From assembly GCF_021018895.1 (NCBI RefSeq), contig NC_079374.1, positions 6,593,212-6,657,211 on the forward strand: a stretch of 64,000 nucleotides of DNA, in the 5' to 3' direction. Source of the stretch: Seriola aureovittata. Its lineage: Eukaryota > Chordata > Actinopteri > Carangiformes > Carangidae. A program made the translations under genes and the position numbers. The notes under the pieces are model-generated. The model had not been told where the DNA came from. It saw only the letters and a list, made by a program, of their open reading frames with translations, and searched no databases. Every line of letters starts with the position of its first letter. Position 1 is the stretch's first letter. This document shows positions 39,126 to 51,215 of this stretch, piece by piece.

Positions 39126-39299
39126 CTGTACGTTGTGCTCACACACTCAGGGGCTTTTTAAAACAGGATGATGCCAGCAGTCAGAGCAGACCACATGAGG
39201 CTAACAGAACAGGGACACATTGGGAATAAACACAGCATTGTCAGGTCTAGTTTAAAACTGGAAGTCATGCACAGCAGCAGTGGCTTGGTGGTTGGTTTT

Positions 39300-39605
39300 T
39301 ATGAAAGAAGGGGGTTTGTCTTTTTCTAAGAAAGATAAAAAAAAAAAAAGATGGGATTGTGGATAGAAAAAGAAGTATGTGGGTCATGTAAGAAAGGTGC
39401 GAACAAGCAAACAATGCAAGGAGGTAGAGGAAGGAAGGTAGAAAAGCAAGAGAGAAGGCAGGAGGAAAGGGAGAGGGCAACGTGAAAATGATAGCAAGAA
39501 AGTGGGAGGAAGGGAGGAGGAGAAGAGCAGAGGCAGGGTTGGAGGGAGGTTAAGACCAGAAGAGGTAGGGAGGGGAGAGAGAGGAGAGACTTGAAGGGAA
39601 AAGGT
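39300..39605 (+). repeat. Polypurine-rich tract
   Basis: About 300 bp dominated by GGA/GAA words (densest 39419-39605), with few pyrimidines on this strand. ORFs opposite it encode Phe/Ser/Pro-biased sequence and are not genes. Confidence 0.75.
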
Positions 39606-42600
39606 GGTCAGGATCTATTTTGGACGAGACCTGATTTGATCTCAGGTCAGTTCCAGCCAGCACCAGTCATCCCCAGTTAATCATCATCCGCCTGGATGCT
39701 GGCACTTAGAAAAGGCCTGGAAGGGCAATCTGTGCCGGTCCACTGATCCGTCCACCCACAACTCTCCACCTTCTCCCCCACGAAAGTCTGGGCAGCTGTA
39801 CCAACCAACCGTCACCCATGTCAGAAATCTATTTCCACCTCATCTCGAGGTCTACATCCTGTGGCGTTTGCTACACCGTCAACTCGCCTTAGCATCACAA
39901 GGCTCCACTGTAGCGGTGCCATGACTCGGCGGAATCTGCTTTCAAACGGATCCATATCTCTGTACTTACATCAGAGTTAAGCATTAAAACGCACAGGAGG
40001 GTCCGCTCAGGAATGCCTATTGTTTCCCTGTTGATCAGGTGTGTTGTAATCCAACGCTATCAACAGTCAGACCCAATTCTTGACGTTTGTTATCAACACA
40101 GCTTAAGGCCAAAGTCAACTCCTTTTGTGTGCAAAATTCCTCAATGTGCAACACGGGCTGGCTGTGATTTCATCATTACTGTGCACACATGACAAAGATT
40201 CTTCAAACAATGGAGGGTGGAAGAAGAAGTCATGTATCATTTCGTCTTTATTTTAAAAAGCATGTAAAATATGCCGGGCATGCACGGGTGAATTACAGTT
40301 TGGGGTTTTATTGTCATCCTGAGGTTGAAGTGGTGGATTACAGTGAACGTGATGGCTCTGGCATCAAGGAATGTGGTCGCACAGGCACGGAGTCGGGCAC
40401 CGTGTTTATATTGCGCTCTGCGAAACGGGTTCTGTTCCTTCATCGGCCCCCCTCCCCTGACCTAGATTTAACGAGACGGTACCAAAATCTGACGTTACAC
40501 TACACAGGCAGGATTCTCATGTGGCTCCTTGTTCCGCAAAGTAAAGACACACCAGGAAAAAACCCACACTTTGCTCAAATATTTACAGTCTGATTCAAAC
40601 AGCGACGGCCTTAACAGAGTGTTGGAGGGATTTCATGATGGCAGCCACACAGTGTTTTTCCAAGGCTATTCTTTTACTTTCTGTAGTCTTTGCTGAGTAA
40701 ATATACTACGCGATGTAAGCGATGTTGCAATGTTAGTTTGACAGGAATGAGCCTATAGAGCCTTAATACGTATTAATACCTTAGGCTCATTAAATCTCTC
40801 TCTAAACAGTTTTTCCTGGCACGCGCAGGGTGATATCTGCAACATCTCACATTTTGACACGAGCTTTTAACAAAAGCCCAATAATAGCAATTACACATAA
40901 GCTGGCCAAGACAAACACAATGACTCTATTTCTAGATAATGTGCACGTGCGGATGCTGATGTCATCCTTTACTGTGTTTCTCCACAGCTCTCCTTGGCCT
41001 ACGCGCTCGCTCCTCAGCGACTGGCCACTTATAATCAACTCCTGCTCCTGGTTAAATTGTGGATGTGTCACACACAACCTGTTGCCGTAGTAACAGATTG
41101 TTTTACAGGACGATGCCGGTGGAGCGATCCGGCAGGCGGTCTCGGTGTTGTGCACAGATAAAATTAGTTCCATGTGTGGATGGCTGCGGCGGGGATGGAG
41201 CGAGGGACAAGTCATTAGTGTCAGTGTAAACAGGGAGGGTGTGGGCCCGATCTGACTGGCTCATGCTTATCCTCACACTAATAGACAATGAAGGCTCTGG
41301 AAGAAAAAGAAGGAGAATTCATAATGGATTAACTAATGCAAGAATTCCAGCTGATTCTGCACGCTGGATTCCATTAAACCAAAAATAACACAAAGCCGGT
41401 ATCAAGGCTCCCTATTGTGAGCAAATTCAACAATTATATTCATCAAGAACCAAGTGGTTATTAAGTTAATAGTGTTTAGCTGAACTCTATGACAAAGTGT
41501 GGCGCTCAGTGACGCACAGATGACTTTCTGAGGAACAACACCGCCTCTTTAAAAGAAATCTTGGATCGGTTTATACTGTACGTGGCATCGGGCCTGTGTT
41601 AGATGACAGGAAATGGAGGTTTTACAGTAGGTGATGGTATACCTTATCATTAATGTCAGATTATTACAAGAAGTGGAAATGGATTTGATCACCCTCTGAG
41701 CGATATCATGAAGTTTCAAGCACGAAAAAATGTGCATTAAAGTCACAAGAAAAAGAGAAGTCACTCAATTTATGTTGCCCCTCATTCCTGCGATTGTTTT
41801 ATTATTATTATCATTATCATTATTATTATATTATTGTATTGTCTATTTTGTGGAGTGACCCTGAGGATCAAAAAACAACAACATTACAGATTATGGAAAG
41901 GGTGGGACAACACTTCCTGTCTGTGACTGATTCACCATCATTTTGACTGTGGTCTTGTATCCATCTCTGCATATGTCTACAGAGTAAATGTGTAGGATTT
42001 TTTCTTAGAAATTAAAATGATTTTCTCCAACAACCTTATACCTCACAAACGACCTGTGTATTAAGTTTCTCATCCTCACCCCCTGCAGGCTCGTAAGATG
42101 TCTATTGAATGTTTTAGCATGCTGCTTCATGGAGAACATGCAACAGCTGCACTCTGCACTTGAAGGGTGACCCAGATTCAAAGTGGGAAAAAAAAAAAAA
42201 AAAAAAAGTATCTAAAAGTGTGAAACTTTTCAGACTTCACTGCTGCAGCATAATAAACTTCTCTGCTATCCATTTGTATGCTCGGCGTGCTTCAAATATT
42301 CATCTTTGCTGTGAGAAAGACCACCTGTAGTCAAAATGTCGGTCCTAAAAATCACTGGAGCTTGGTGTGCAGTCAACTTCTCTTCAGTAAATGCACATTT
42401 TGCATTTGTTGCTTACATGATTAGCTGTTTATCTTTATCACACGCGACTAAACTTTCTTATATTGTTCTTGAATGATTAACAGAAACAGCTAACAGTGCT
42501 AGCAACAAAGAGAAGCTGTGACTTTAGCCATAGTTTCGCAGAAGAATATGATAGTTTGGAAAATACTGAACTTTTTTGAGAGGTTTCTTTGGACAGTTTT

Positions 42601-42630
42601 GTTGCTAGTTTTTGATGCTACAAATACATA
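39606..42630. other. Repeat-poor non-coding DNA with enhancer-like patches
   Basis: GC-richer, repeat-free blocks at about 39610-39960, 40230-40600 and 40930-41500. One ORF of 134 codons (40189-40593, plus) is open but has no recognisable domain and opposing frames are also open. Poly-A at 42187-42206. Confidence 0.4.
40930..41480. promoter_or_regulatory. Possible conserved non-coding cluster
   Basis: Repeat-free block with AATGGATTAACTAATGC, TTAAGTTAATAGTG, CACTAATAGACAATG and GC-rich cores (GGTGGAGCGATCCGGCAGG). Looks like several adjacent enhancers; inference only. Confidence 0.22.
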
Positions 42631-42631
42631 C

Positions 42632-43018
42632 AACAGTGAGCCAAAATATCGTGAAGTGAATAACAACAGCAGATGTCAAGATCTGGAATTTATTAGAAGG
42701 TAAGTGAACAGGTTAGTTCTCGTCATCGTGGTGGATGTGAGTGACTTTAACAAATCTCTGAAACAGCAAGGGTCAAGGGGCGACCCCGTCGGCAGTGGTG
42801 AGCACCTACTGACATTAGTCCGAGGAGGGACAAACCATGAACCAGAGACAGGGTATGTGCTGGAACAAGTCTGAACAAGCCACAGGTACCAGAGCAGGGC
42901 ACCTTCAGGAGGCGGTGTACAGCTCATGCCTCGGCCAGTCCGAGCTTTTTTTAGTGACACGTTAAGGACCAATAGTATGTAACGCAGGAGTGGTCATAAC
43001 GTTTTGGCTCATCAGTGA
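42632..43018. mobile_element. Tc1/mariner-related non-autonomous element
   Basis: Termini CAGTGAGCCAAAATATCGTG (left) and, inverted at the right, CACTGATGAGCCAAAACGTT with ATGACCAC following. This is the terminus of a common fish Tc1-type transposon. Interior of about 330 bp has no transposase; the minus-strand ORF here (98 codons) is not a domain I know. Confidence 0.7.
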
Positions 43019-43233
43019 ATAAAAAATGTGTTGACTATTCCTTTAAGTGTGTGAAGGAACACGCTCTCAGCATGATGTCAATAAGTGAGGAATGACTGTG
43101 ACCTGACAGGCATTTTATCAAACAGACAGCAGTGACTGTTTACCCCACCGAGTATCCTGCTGTTGATCTTTTCATTATACTGACATCCATCCCTCTGAGT
43201 CATGTATACAAGTACACACATGCTTGACTATGT

Positions 43234-43256
43234 CTATGTGTGTGTGTGTGTGTGTG
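43234..43256 (+). repeat. Short (TG)n tract
   Basis: About ten TG units. Confidence 0.9.
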
Positions 43257-43499
43257 CATCAGTGCTCGCTTTAGTGTCACGTAGCAAAGCAATGTGCCTC
43301 CTCGCCTGTATGCTTCAGCACAAATGTAGCTAATGTCAGCGCAGGAAAAACAAGCGTGGAGCCTGAAGCTGGCAAACCCCAAGAACAGCACACACTGAAA
43401 TTAACATGAGGGGACGTCTGCTGGAGTCATGTTAGCCATGTTAGCGATTACACCAGTGCCAGTGCCAGTGGGGTGGGTGAAGGCCCATTTATGGGAACA

Positions 43500-43680
43500 T
43501 ATGAAACGTGACTGGCAGAGAGCAGCTGTGGGAGGGGAGAGAGACGGACACAAAGGGGCAGGAGGGTCAACTCGGAGAGCCTTGAGAAATCAGAGGCAAA
43601 GAAAAGAGCGACGGAAAGGGAAAAGAAAAAGAGAGGCGATGCTGAGAACTCGTAAGAGAGAAGTGTGGACGCCAACGTGA
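43500..43680 (+). repeat. Purine-rich low-complexity stretch
   Basis: AG-rich sequence; the open frame across it (43429-43680) is Arg/Lys-biased and judged non-coding. Confidence 0.6.
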
Positions 43681-43708
43681 GCGCTCGTACAAAGAGGAAA
43701 ATACTTAT

Positions 43709-43981
43709 GGTAGATGGACTGCGCTTATATGGCGCTTTTCTAGTCTTATCGACCACACAAAATGCTTCACAATGTGAGCCACATTCACTCACATGTTCAC
43801 ATAGGGCTGTTTTTAATATACACTATACAGCACTTCTCCCTCACACACACACACACACCAGTGATACATTGGGAGTAATTTCGGGGGGTTCAGTATGTAG
43901 ACTAGAGGAGCCAGGAATCAAACCACTGACCCTCTGATTTATGGACGATTCGCTCTACCTCCTGAGCCACATCCAACCCCA
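43709..43981 (-). repeat. tRNA-derived SINE
   Basis: Minus strand has an A box TGGCTCAGGAGG (43958-43969) and B box GGTTTGATTCC (43914-43924) at tRNA-like spacing. It continues into GGCGCCATATAAGCGCAGTC-type sequence and a terminal TAGATGGACTGCGC region (plus sense), a layout recalled from fish SINEs. An internal CA tract lies at 43840-43858. Confidence 0.75.
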
Positions 43982-44029
43982 CAGAGAGTAAAAAGGATAA
44001 AAAGGAAGTACCATTAAAGTGTAAATTAG

Positions 44030-44235
44030 ACCGCCATACTAAACTATCTACACTGGATTATGGAGATATCCTGTATACCCAGCTGCTACTAACACCATTA
44101 AATCACTATGACTTATATGGAGTCATCACATCTGGATATGTAGAAGACGTGCATGTGTTTTTATTTCATAAGAACTACACGTCCAACCTGACAAGATACT
44201 TATCCCCCTTATTTGAATCGACACAGCACAAGTAG
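44030..44235 (+). mobile_element. LINE ORF2 fragment (CR1/L2/Rex1-type)
   Basis: Sixty-four codons open from 44041 to a TAG at 44233, with STLDYGDILYTQLLLTPLN and NHYDLYGVIT. These correspond to the LDYGDVLYMNAS and THHCDLY motifs near the end of these reverse transcriptase ORFs. Truncated at both ends. Confidence 0.6.
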
Positions 44236-45500
44236 TTTTAAAAAGCTCCTTGTCGAACACTTGGAGGAACATGTGGAAGCTTGAAGTAGGTGACCGACTC
44301 AGATCTGGTGTCTACGTTTGTAATTTCTCAGCTTTCTCTTTATCTCAGTTGCTGAATAAAACTAGCTTTAAAGAAACTATGGTTTAATATAGCTCGGGTT
44401 TTTTTTTTTTTTTTTTTTTAGTCGTTGTTGCTCTAACCACCAGTTCCAACAGTTGTGATTACATTTTACCGCCCAAAGTAAATGCTGCAGATCTTGGAAA
44501 GCAGAAGCAGTTTTCTAAAAATAGAAGAAGAAACAGTAGGAGTCCATCAATCATGCAGCTTTTAAAGCTCCAGGTTAGTCAAGCTTATTTGAAAGAGGAA
44601 GGTGATAAACATCCACCACAGGTTACAGATCGACTCTACGGTTCAACTTTGACCTACTGTACTTGAACTTGTTGTGAACACTCACTGTTTTCCTGTGCAC
44701 TTTGAGATTCTTAGCAACACCGTAGGCCGTGCTCGCTGTCGGCCTCCAAACAACTTGTTTAAGATCATCTGGTTAAAATGTCAGCTTGTTTGAAATCTGT
44801 CTCTCTTTTTAGCCGTGTCGCCATGTTTCCAGATCTCCACAATGACTTTGGTTGGCGTCTTATTATAATGAAGAGAACCAAAAGCCAGAGCTACGAAAAT
44901 AAAACCCACTTTTTATTTTAAACTTTTATTTTTTCTTTTCATGAAACAATGGTACGAGGAAACAAGAGACCAACTTCCATCTTCCAGCTTTGCATTTTGG
45001 TCAAAATTCAATAACAAAAAAAAAAAAAGAAAGATAAATTGAGGAAAAGAACAGAAATAAAGAAAGAAAAACAAGTTGTCAAGATGACTGATCCAAGCTT
45101 GTGACACCTACACTACAAATCGCCCAGTGATGTTTTACATTCTGTACATTTCTTAGTAACTACAGGGAGTAGCTCCTCTGGTGTTCACTCACTTTAAAGA
45201 GGAGAAAAATATGAGTTGCTCTATAATTCTGAGGTCAGGGGAGATTTGGAGGAAAAAACTGCTAAAAAAACAACTCAAAAATAAGAATAGATGGGACATT
45301 TGCAATGTTGCTATTTCAAAATCCAACGCAGCTTCAAATAACAAACTTTACGTCACTGTGTGGATTTCCCATCACAGTGCACCTACAAAATATTATTCCA
45401 GTTCTCCATCCCCAATGTTTTGTTAACAGTCGCATCCAAAACAATCTTCCCCGAGCGCTTTAATACTGTCCAGACAACGCTATTTATGATTGTGTAACTG
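44236..45500. other. Non-coding DNA with poly-T and poly-A runs
   Basis: T-run at 44400-44419 and A-run at 45015-45028. No gene recognised. Confidence 0.45.
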
Positions 45501-45509
45501 CAAATGTGA

Positions 45510-45780
45510 CGTTTCAGGAAGTCATTCTGTCAGCCATTTCCTCCAGCCTCCCTAGATTACAGGGCCATGAGTGCGTTCATGGCACGGCGCCACACTTCAG
45601 CACCACATTAGCCTTTCGTCACCTCTTAGACATTCGCCCAGGTGTTTCGCCGCGGTCACTGTCACGGTTTATTGTGGCTCTGACTGACAAGGGGGGCGGT
45701 TCGGCTCTGCGTTAGGGGGGTAATTACGGCCGTGGGTTTGGCAGCTGATGCCGTTGCTGTCATTGTCTGTCTGCAGTGAC
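45510..45780. promoter_or_regulatory. Possible conserved non-coding element, GC-rich
   Basis: GC-rich, repeat-free block with CCTAGATTACAGGGCCATGA and GGGGGTAATTACGGCCGTGG. Composition stands out from flanks; function unknown. Confidence 0.25.
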
Positions 45781-45784
45781 AAAG

Positions 45785-45828
45785 AAAGAGAGAGAGAGAG
45801 AGAGAGACAGAGAGACAGAGAGAGAAGA
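45785..45828 (+). repeat. (GA)n tract
   Basis: Interrupted GA/AGAGAC microsatellite. Confidence 0.9.
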
Positions 45829-45946
45829 GGGGTGATAATAGAGACTCAGTGTCTGCCAAAGTGAAGAGAGGAGGAGGGCCTGAACACAAAAGGATGTTTG
45901 AGATGACAGCAGAGGACAACAGGATTCCAGTCATATGTAAGTGCAG

Positions 45947-45948
<2 letters not shown>

Positions 45949-46027
<79 letters not shown>
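45949..46027 (+). repeat. (GT)n microsatellite
   Basis: About 38 GT units ending GCGCGCGTG. Open frames across it are translations of the repeat. Confidence 0.97.
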
Positions 46028-46031
<4 letters not shown>

Positions 46032-46179
46032 CTGTGGTCCTCGCCATCGACACACACTCACAACAGTCGACTGGGGACTTAAAAGGGGACGTTTCAGGGG
46101 GTTCACTCTGGTTCATGCCTAAATGAACAACAAGCACTAAATGATTTTCGGGGCCCAAATACATCTTGCGATCTACTTG

Positions 46180-46495
46180 TACGATACAAATCGTCCAGAC
46201 CCCTCAGGTGATCAGGGACAGGTTTACTCAGTGTCCCCCAGAATCAGAACCAAGCAAGGTGAAGCAGCTTTTAGTTTCTCTGCTCCTCACCTGTGGAACG
46301 AGCTTCCTGAACACCTGACACCTGCAATAAATCACAAACATTACATCTTTTGTTTGCGATTTGTTTTTGTTGTTTTTAAATGCTATTTTAATGTCATCTT
46401 AATGTTCTATTTTTAACGTATTTCCATTCCTAAAGCACTTTGAATTGCCTTGTGTTATAAAAATAAACTTGTGCTATAAATATGCCTGAAACGCT
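46180..46495 (+). mobile_element. LINE 3' fragment: ORF2 C-terminus and 3' UTR
   Basis: RIRTKQGEAAFSFSAPHLWN with NELPEHL following (from about 46235) is the hallmark C-terminus of a widespread fish LINE ORF2. The 3' end AAGCACTTTGAATTGCCTTG and ATAAACTTGTGCTATAAAT completes it. 5'-truncated; not functional. Confidence 0.8.
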
Positions 46496-47689
46496 CTGAT
46501 GGAGTTATTCTAATTTTCACCAAGGGGGGTCCTGCATGTGTTTGAGTGTTAAAGGTCATACTCAGCCCTCTCTTCTCCACCCCTCTGTAGTGTGAGGCCG
46601 CAGACAGGCTTTCAGACTGCAGGAGGGATATTTAACAGGCTACAAACAGACCAGTAATTGCTGAGGAAGCATGGTCAATTTTCTTATTCACAGTTTCACA
46701 GCCAGTGTATTTATTTGTGCCAAACATCTTTGAGGACAGGGAAAACTTCTTTGCATGTTACTTATTTTTGGGCTATTTTTATCCATTTTTATTTATTATT
46801 TGGGAGCCAACAGTAAGGAGCGGACAGGAAATTCGGGGACGGAGAGATGGGGGAAGGGTGACGAAGATATCAGGCCAGACACAACCAGAGCCACATCAGA
46901 CTGTATAATTAATGCCTGGTGAATCATATCTACACAAAAAAAAAAAACTAGAAAACAGCGATGTCAGCTCGCAACACTGAGCTGCGCTGATCCCATGTTT
47001 TAAAATGCAGCAAAACAACAACAACAAAACAAGCTTTCCACATAGCACTGATTCACTTTGTGTGTCTTTTTGTATATTGAAAATGATGCTTATAATGCCG
47101 CGTCAGTCAGTGTCAGGGTCGCAGCAGCAGTAACACTGTGAGAGTTTGGTCTCAGCTGTCTAAAAAAAATTTATAATAACACAGTTAGAAAGAAAAATGT
47201 TGCAATGCTGAGTCATTTTATTTGGTCAGCATTCGGAGACATGAAGACCTAAGAAGTCTTGAGCTTGGGCTTTCCCAAAAACAACTTAAAATGGGGAAAT
47301 ATACGTGACATTAAAGTAATGTTTTACTAACATGATCAAGAATGATACGTCTTCTTTCATTCTTTGGGAAGCATGTTAAACAAGCCCTGCCAGATTAATG
47401 CTTTGTAAAAACAGACTCAGTCCTGTTAAATGTTTTGGATAAAAGTCTCTAAACAGTATGTGCATGAGTCACCATGAAGTTATGATAGAAAATTCATGTC
47501 ATGTCACTGGGGAAAAAGCAAGTTATTAATCTATGAATATAAAGCATTAGTACCAAGAAACCTCTTTCACAATTCCTTCTCCACAAAATATATTTCATGT
47601 TTCATACTTCACGAGCCTTTGGACCTGCTGCTCACATGCGATGCCAACTTTCCTTTCATTTGTCTCCTTAGTCCTGGACCAGGTGTGTC

Positions 47690-47720
<31 letters not shown>

Positions 47721-49280
47721 CACTGAACTGTTAGTGTATGAGTTTACTGTAAATCACAGACTATTTAAAACAACAGTTTTGATGATTAACCGTGCCTCAA
47801 GTGCAAAGCAGAGCATACGAGACAAACAGCGGTTTTAACAGCCTCTTTCTGGTGAAACCCGTCAGGCTTTTGAAATTTCCAAGCAGCGCTTTGAAGCTTT
47901 TCTCACGTTACAGAGAAAGAAAACAGTAACTGCTGACTCCTGCCAACAAGTGCAGGTGTGTGGCGTCTGCCCCAGTTCCCAAGGAAGGCAGGTGAACTTG
48001 GTCGATTCAGGGGTTATGATGTGTGGTGGTGGTGTTAATAGCTCTTGTTTTGTATGGCCAACATTTTCTGTGGCTATGGTGGAAAAAATAATGAAATAAA
48101 TACCCTGGACTTGTTCCTGGTGGTTGGTTTGAAGTGCTGCACTTTCGTCACATTTTTCAGTGGCAGTGCAGACTGGAGGTGCTTCTTCTCTTGACGTCTG
48201 ACATCCTTATCACTTCAACTATATCAAATGTTCGCCCCCTTAAAAGAAATATTTAGAGTAAGGAATCTGTGAAAACGTTGCAAACATAAACAGTAAATTA
48301 CAGCCCCACATTAAAAGGCTTGCGTAGGAATTAAAATATATTCCTTTGGCCTTGGAAAAAAAGGGGAAGACTACGATAAAGTAGGTATCCATCCACAATA
48401 TCTCCTCACTATAGTGTTGCTGGATACAGATCTCAATCCGACATGTACATGACCCAGCTAAACAACGCAGTGATACTTCAGCATATGGCACCAGAAGACC
48501 TGAGTCTCGCTCTTTCTTTTGCCAAAGTTTCTCCGTTTTTAAATTCCAGTTGAGTCACCCGAGCAGCTGTTCCTCCATCTGATTCATGCAGGAATAATGA
48601 AGGTGGGAGAGCGGCTCCTCAGCGGATGCCAAAGACCTGATGGTGGAATGCGTCCCAGTCGAATCATGTCTCCTGACAGATGTCACCTCCTGATGAACAG
48701 AGATCTGTCAGCGGTACGATTTACCATCAGTCAGATGGCAAAGCCGGGGTGGAAAGAGACATTCTGCTCTACAGAGGCAAGAGAGGAGAGATTTGTTTTG
48801 CCTTTGTGTCTCAAAGTGAACATGATAAATCCTGTGTATCTAGTTCATGTTACTGGAATATTGTTCTTGTTTCCTTTTGAAAAATGTTCTTAATTGCTAT
48901 AGTTAACACCTTGGGTTTGCATTGCTGACAGGAATCATGCTTCTATTCTTATTAGCATGCAGAGAAGAAAGAGAAGAAGAAAAATTAAAAGGCATTTAAA
49001 TGAAGGAAGTTTTGTCCAGCTGCTCTGCAAGTGGTGTCTGTTTTCTCTTTTAAAACAAAAGCCATGACCAGCAGTTCCCACAAGTGTCTAATAGTGCAGT
49101 AGATAAGCTTGTATGTGGAAGGAATTGTGCATTTTATGACTAAAGCATGAAACTATAAACCATGAAGTTTATTTTCAGACGTGGAGGGATTGCAGATGTG
49201 ACCTCTGGGACAGGACAGAGCCCCCTGGAGTGAGGTCCAGACCAAACACACAAATGATCAAATGAGCAGTTGACAGCAGA
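46496..49280. other. Non-coding DNA, no gene recognised
   Basis: TG tract at 47692-47721. A repeat-free segment at 48590-48790 is open in two frames but without splice or domain support. Confidence 0.45.
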
Positions 49281-50050
49281 TTTTACTTTCAAAACCTATT
49301 TATTGGCTGGCCAGTTGAAAATGGCTTTTATCGCTACCATTGAACTTTTACAATATATATCTCAGCCATATACAATGTCAAGAAAAATAAATATCTTTGG
49401 TTTGTGAAAAATAAATGTTACTTCAACTCTAACCAGTTGAAAATGTAAAAAGTAAAAAATAAATAAAACAATAACATTAAATAAATAGATCAGCTAGATG
49501 GGGCTGTAGAGTCATTGGCAAAGTTTGCACCCAGGCTCATCTCTCTCTCCTGCACCTTCACCCAGCTCTCCCGCTGCTCTGCTCTCCTCCACTTTGTTTA
49601 ACAACTCCTCCCTGTCTAATGTTACTTGTCTAATAAGATTACATTAAAAGTGTGAGTAACGTAACGCTAACAGCGTTATATAGTTTACACTCACATCACA
49701 TCTGATTACAAGTGTGAACATTGAAATACTATTTTTTACCTAACCATCATCATCATCAGTCAGTAAAAGGCTTATGATGCTACCTGACTAGCGTCTTCTT
49801 CATCTGTTGTCTTTCTCTTCTTAGAGAAGTATCTGAACAAGCTCATCTGAAAATGCAGTCAGCAGTTAATACATAATGACGTGTAGATATTAGCTTAATG
49901 CTATCACTTAGTTTACCCAAGTTAGCGTCACTGAGTTGGCTAATAAGTCTACCTTTTCTCCGGTAATTCGCTGCCTTATTCCTCACGACTACACTTCTCT
50001 GACTCTCACCTGGTGCCTGACGTGACGTCACTTTCAAGGCCGCGCTCTCG
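49280..50050 (-). mobile_element. Internally deleted transposon-like gene (promoter, first coding exon and 3' end remain)
   Basis: Minus strand, in order: a CRE-like TGACGTCA (50022-50029), a candidate 5' untranslated exon with donors such as CCAG|GTGAGA, a CATTTTCAG acceptor directly followed by ATG (49846), a 21-codon exon 49784-49846 starting MSLFRYFSKKRKTTDEED and ending CAG|GTAGCA, and a further open segment around 49560-49640. Next comes a 3' region (about 49290-49440) with CAACTGGCCAGCCAATAAAT containing AATAAA. The short Phe-rich basic N-terminus (LFRYFSKKRK) is typical of hAT/ZMYM1-like fish transposon proteins. No transposase core lies between. Confidence 0.45.
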
Positions 50051-50082
50051 TGAGTAATTAACTCCAATAGGATCCTCCAACC

Positions 50083-50136
50083 ACCCTCCCTCCTTCCCTC
50101 CCTCCCTCCCCTCTCCTCTCCTCCCCTCCCCCCGCT
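50083..50136 (+). repeat. (CCCT)n-rich polypyrimidine tract
   Basis: CCTCCCTCC-type low-complexity sequence. ORFs opposite it are Gly/Arg/Glu-biased artefacts. Confidence 0.9.
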
Positions 50137-50420
50137 GTTGCCCTCATCATCACACAGGCTGTGCTGTGAAGGTGGACAGATGTGGTGGTGGTGCATTTGC
50201 GACAATAAAAAAACAAAAAAATAAATTTGAAGGCGTGGCGGCTATGAATGAATGTAGAGGAAACACTTGGTCTGCAGTCACACTGCAAAATTGGTGCTCT
50301 AAGCAAAATTATGTCACATGGCCATAGCAGAAAATACGCATTTTTATGCAATTTTGGCAAAGATGCTGACATGATTATAACGGAGAAAATGGGGCAAAAA
50401 CTGGAAAAAAATCGAAGCTG

Positions 50421-50453
50421 AGGTCAATGACCTCTCAAGGTCACCAGAGGTCA
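50421..50453 (+). promoter_or_regulatory. Cluster of nuclear-receptor half-sites
   Basis: AGGTCAATGACCT (perfect inverted repeat with one-base spacer, 50421-50433), TCAAGGTCA (50435-50443) and AGGTCA (50448-50453) within 33 bp. IR1 sites suit FXR/RXR-type dimers and TCAAGGTCA suits ERR/NR5A monomers. Could also be chance or part of a repeat. Confidence 0.35.
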
Positions 50454-51074
50454 GATACAAATTGCCTCTACTTCTGAAATAAAACCTTGGGGTATGTAAA
50501 TTATATGCTGAAACCTTCATGCTTTAGTGATAAAATGCACAGTTGTTTTGCCCATCTGCCCCTCTATAATGATCTGGAGGCTGAACTCTGTCTGCACTGG
50601 AGACCAGAGGGTCTTTCAAGGACCCTCAACATTCCTCTCTCTGGGTGCTGGTGCAGAGCCCAGAGCTTCTGTCTCGATCCGACCCAAACCTCGATGCACT
50701 GATGATGCTTTTCCTTCATTATTTTTTTATTTTTGCCTTGTTTACCTTTTCTCTCTACAGACTCTCTGAGTCAACTCAGTCAGTTTCTGTATGTGTAAGT
50801 GTGTGAGTATCTTAATGGGCGTGTATGTGTGTATGTATGCAAGAATGTGTATGTGTGAGTTCTATGTATGGCGTGTGTGTATGCATGTGCTGCATTTGCA
50901 TATGGAGCATGTGCCTATATAAAGCATGTATGTTGTACGTATGTAAATGTGTATGTCAAAATGTTCCTTCCTCTTTCTTAATCATTGCTCTAACTGTTTT
51001 GTTTGTAACAAACAAAAGTAGTTTTTAACTGTCATTTGTTACAATATTTGTGTCGAAAAAAAAGTGTTGCTCTG

Positions 51075-51215
51075 GTACTTAAAGGGTAAATTCGCCCAAA
51101 TTCCAGTAAAGTTTTATTTCACTCATCTGTAGTTGTATCTAGTTGTGCAGGTAGTTTGGCTTTTATCGGACCAGGTTTTGGCATGGCTAGACACCACTAT
51201 ATATCACTGATTGCT
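51075..51215 (+). repeat. Interspersed repeat fragment
   Basis: AAAGGGTAAATTCGCCCAAA, TCACTCATCTGTAGTTGTAT and CTAGTTGTGCAGGTAGTTT resemble an abundant fish repeat recalled from memory. Confidence 0.4.

Noticed and set aside
40189..40593. 134-codon plus-strand ORF
   Set aside because: No recognisable domain, no splice support, opposing frame also open; more likely a GC-richer non-coding block.
43429..43792. ORFs on both strands across a purine-rich stretch
   Set aside because: Arg/Lys- or Leu/Ser-biased translations of low-complexity sequence; no domain.
49843..50372. Gly/Arg/Glu-rich minus-strand ORFs
   Set aside because: They cross a (CCCT)n tract and the untranslated leader of the transposon-like gene; no coding support.
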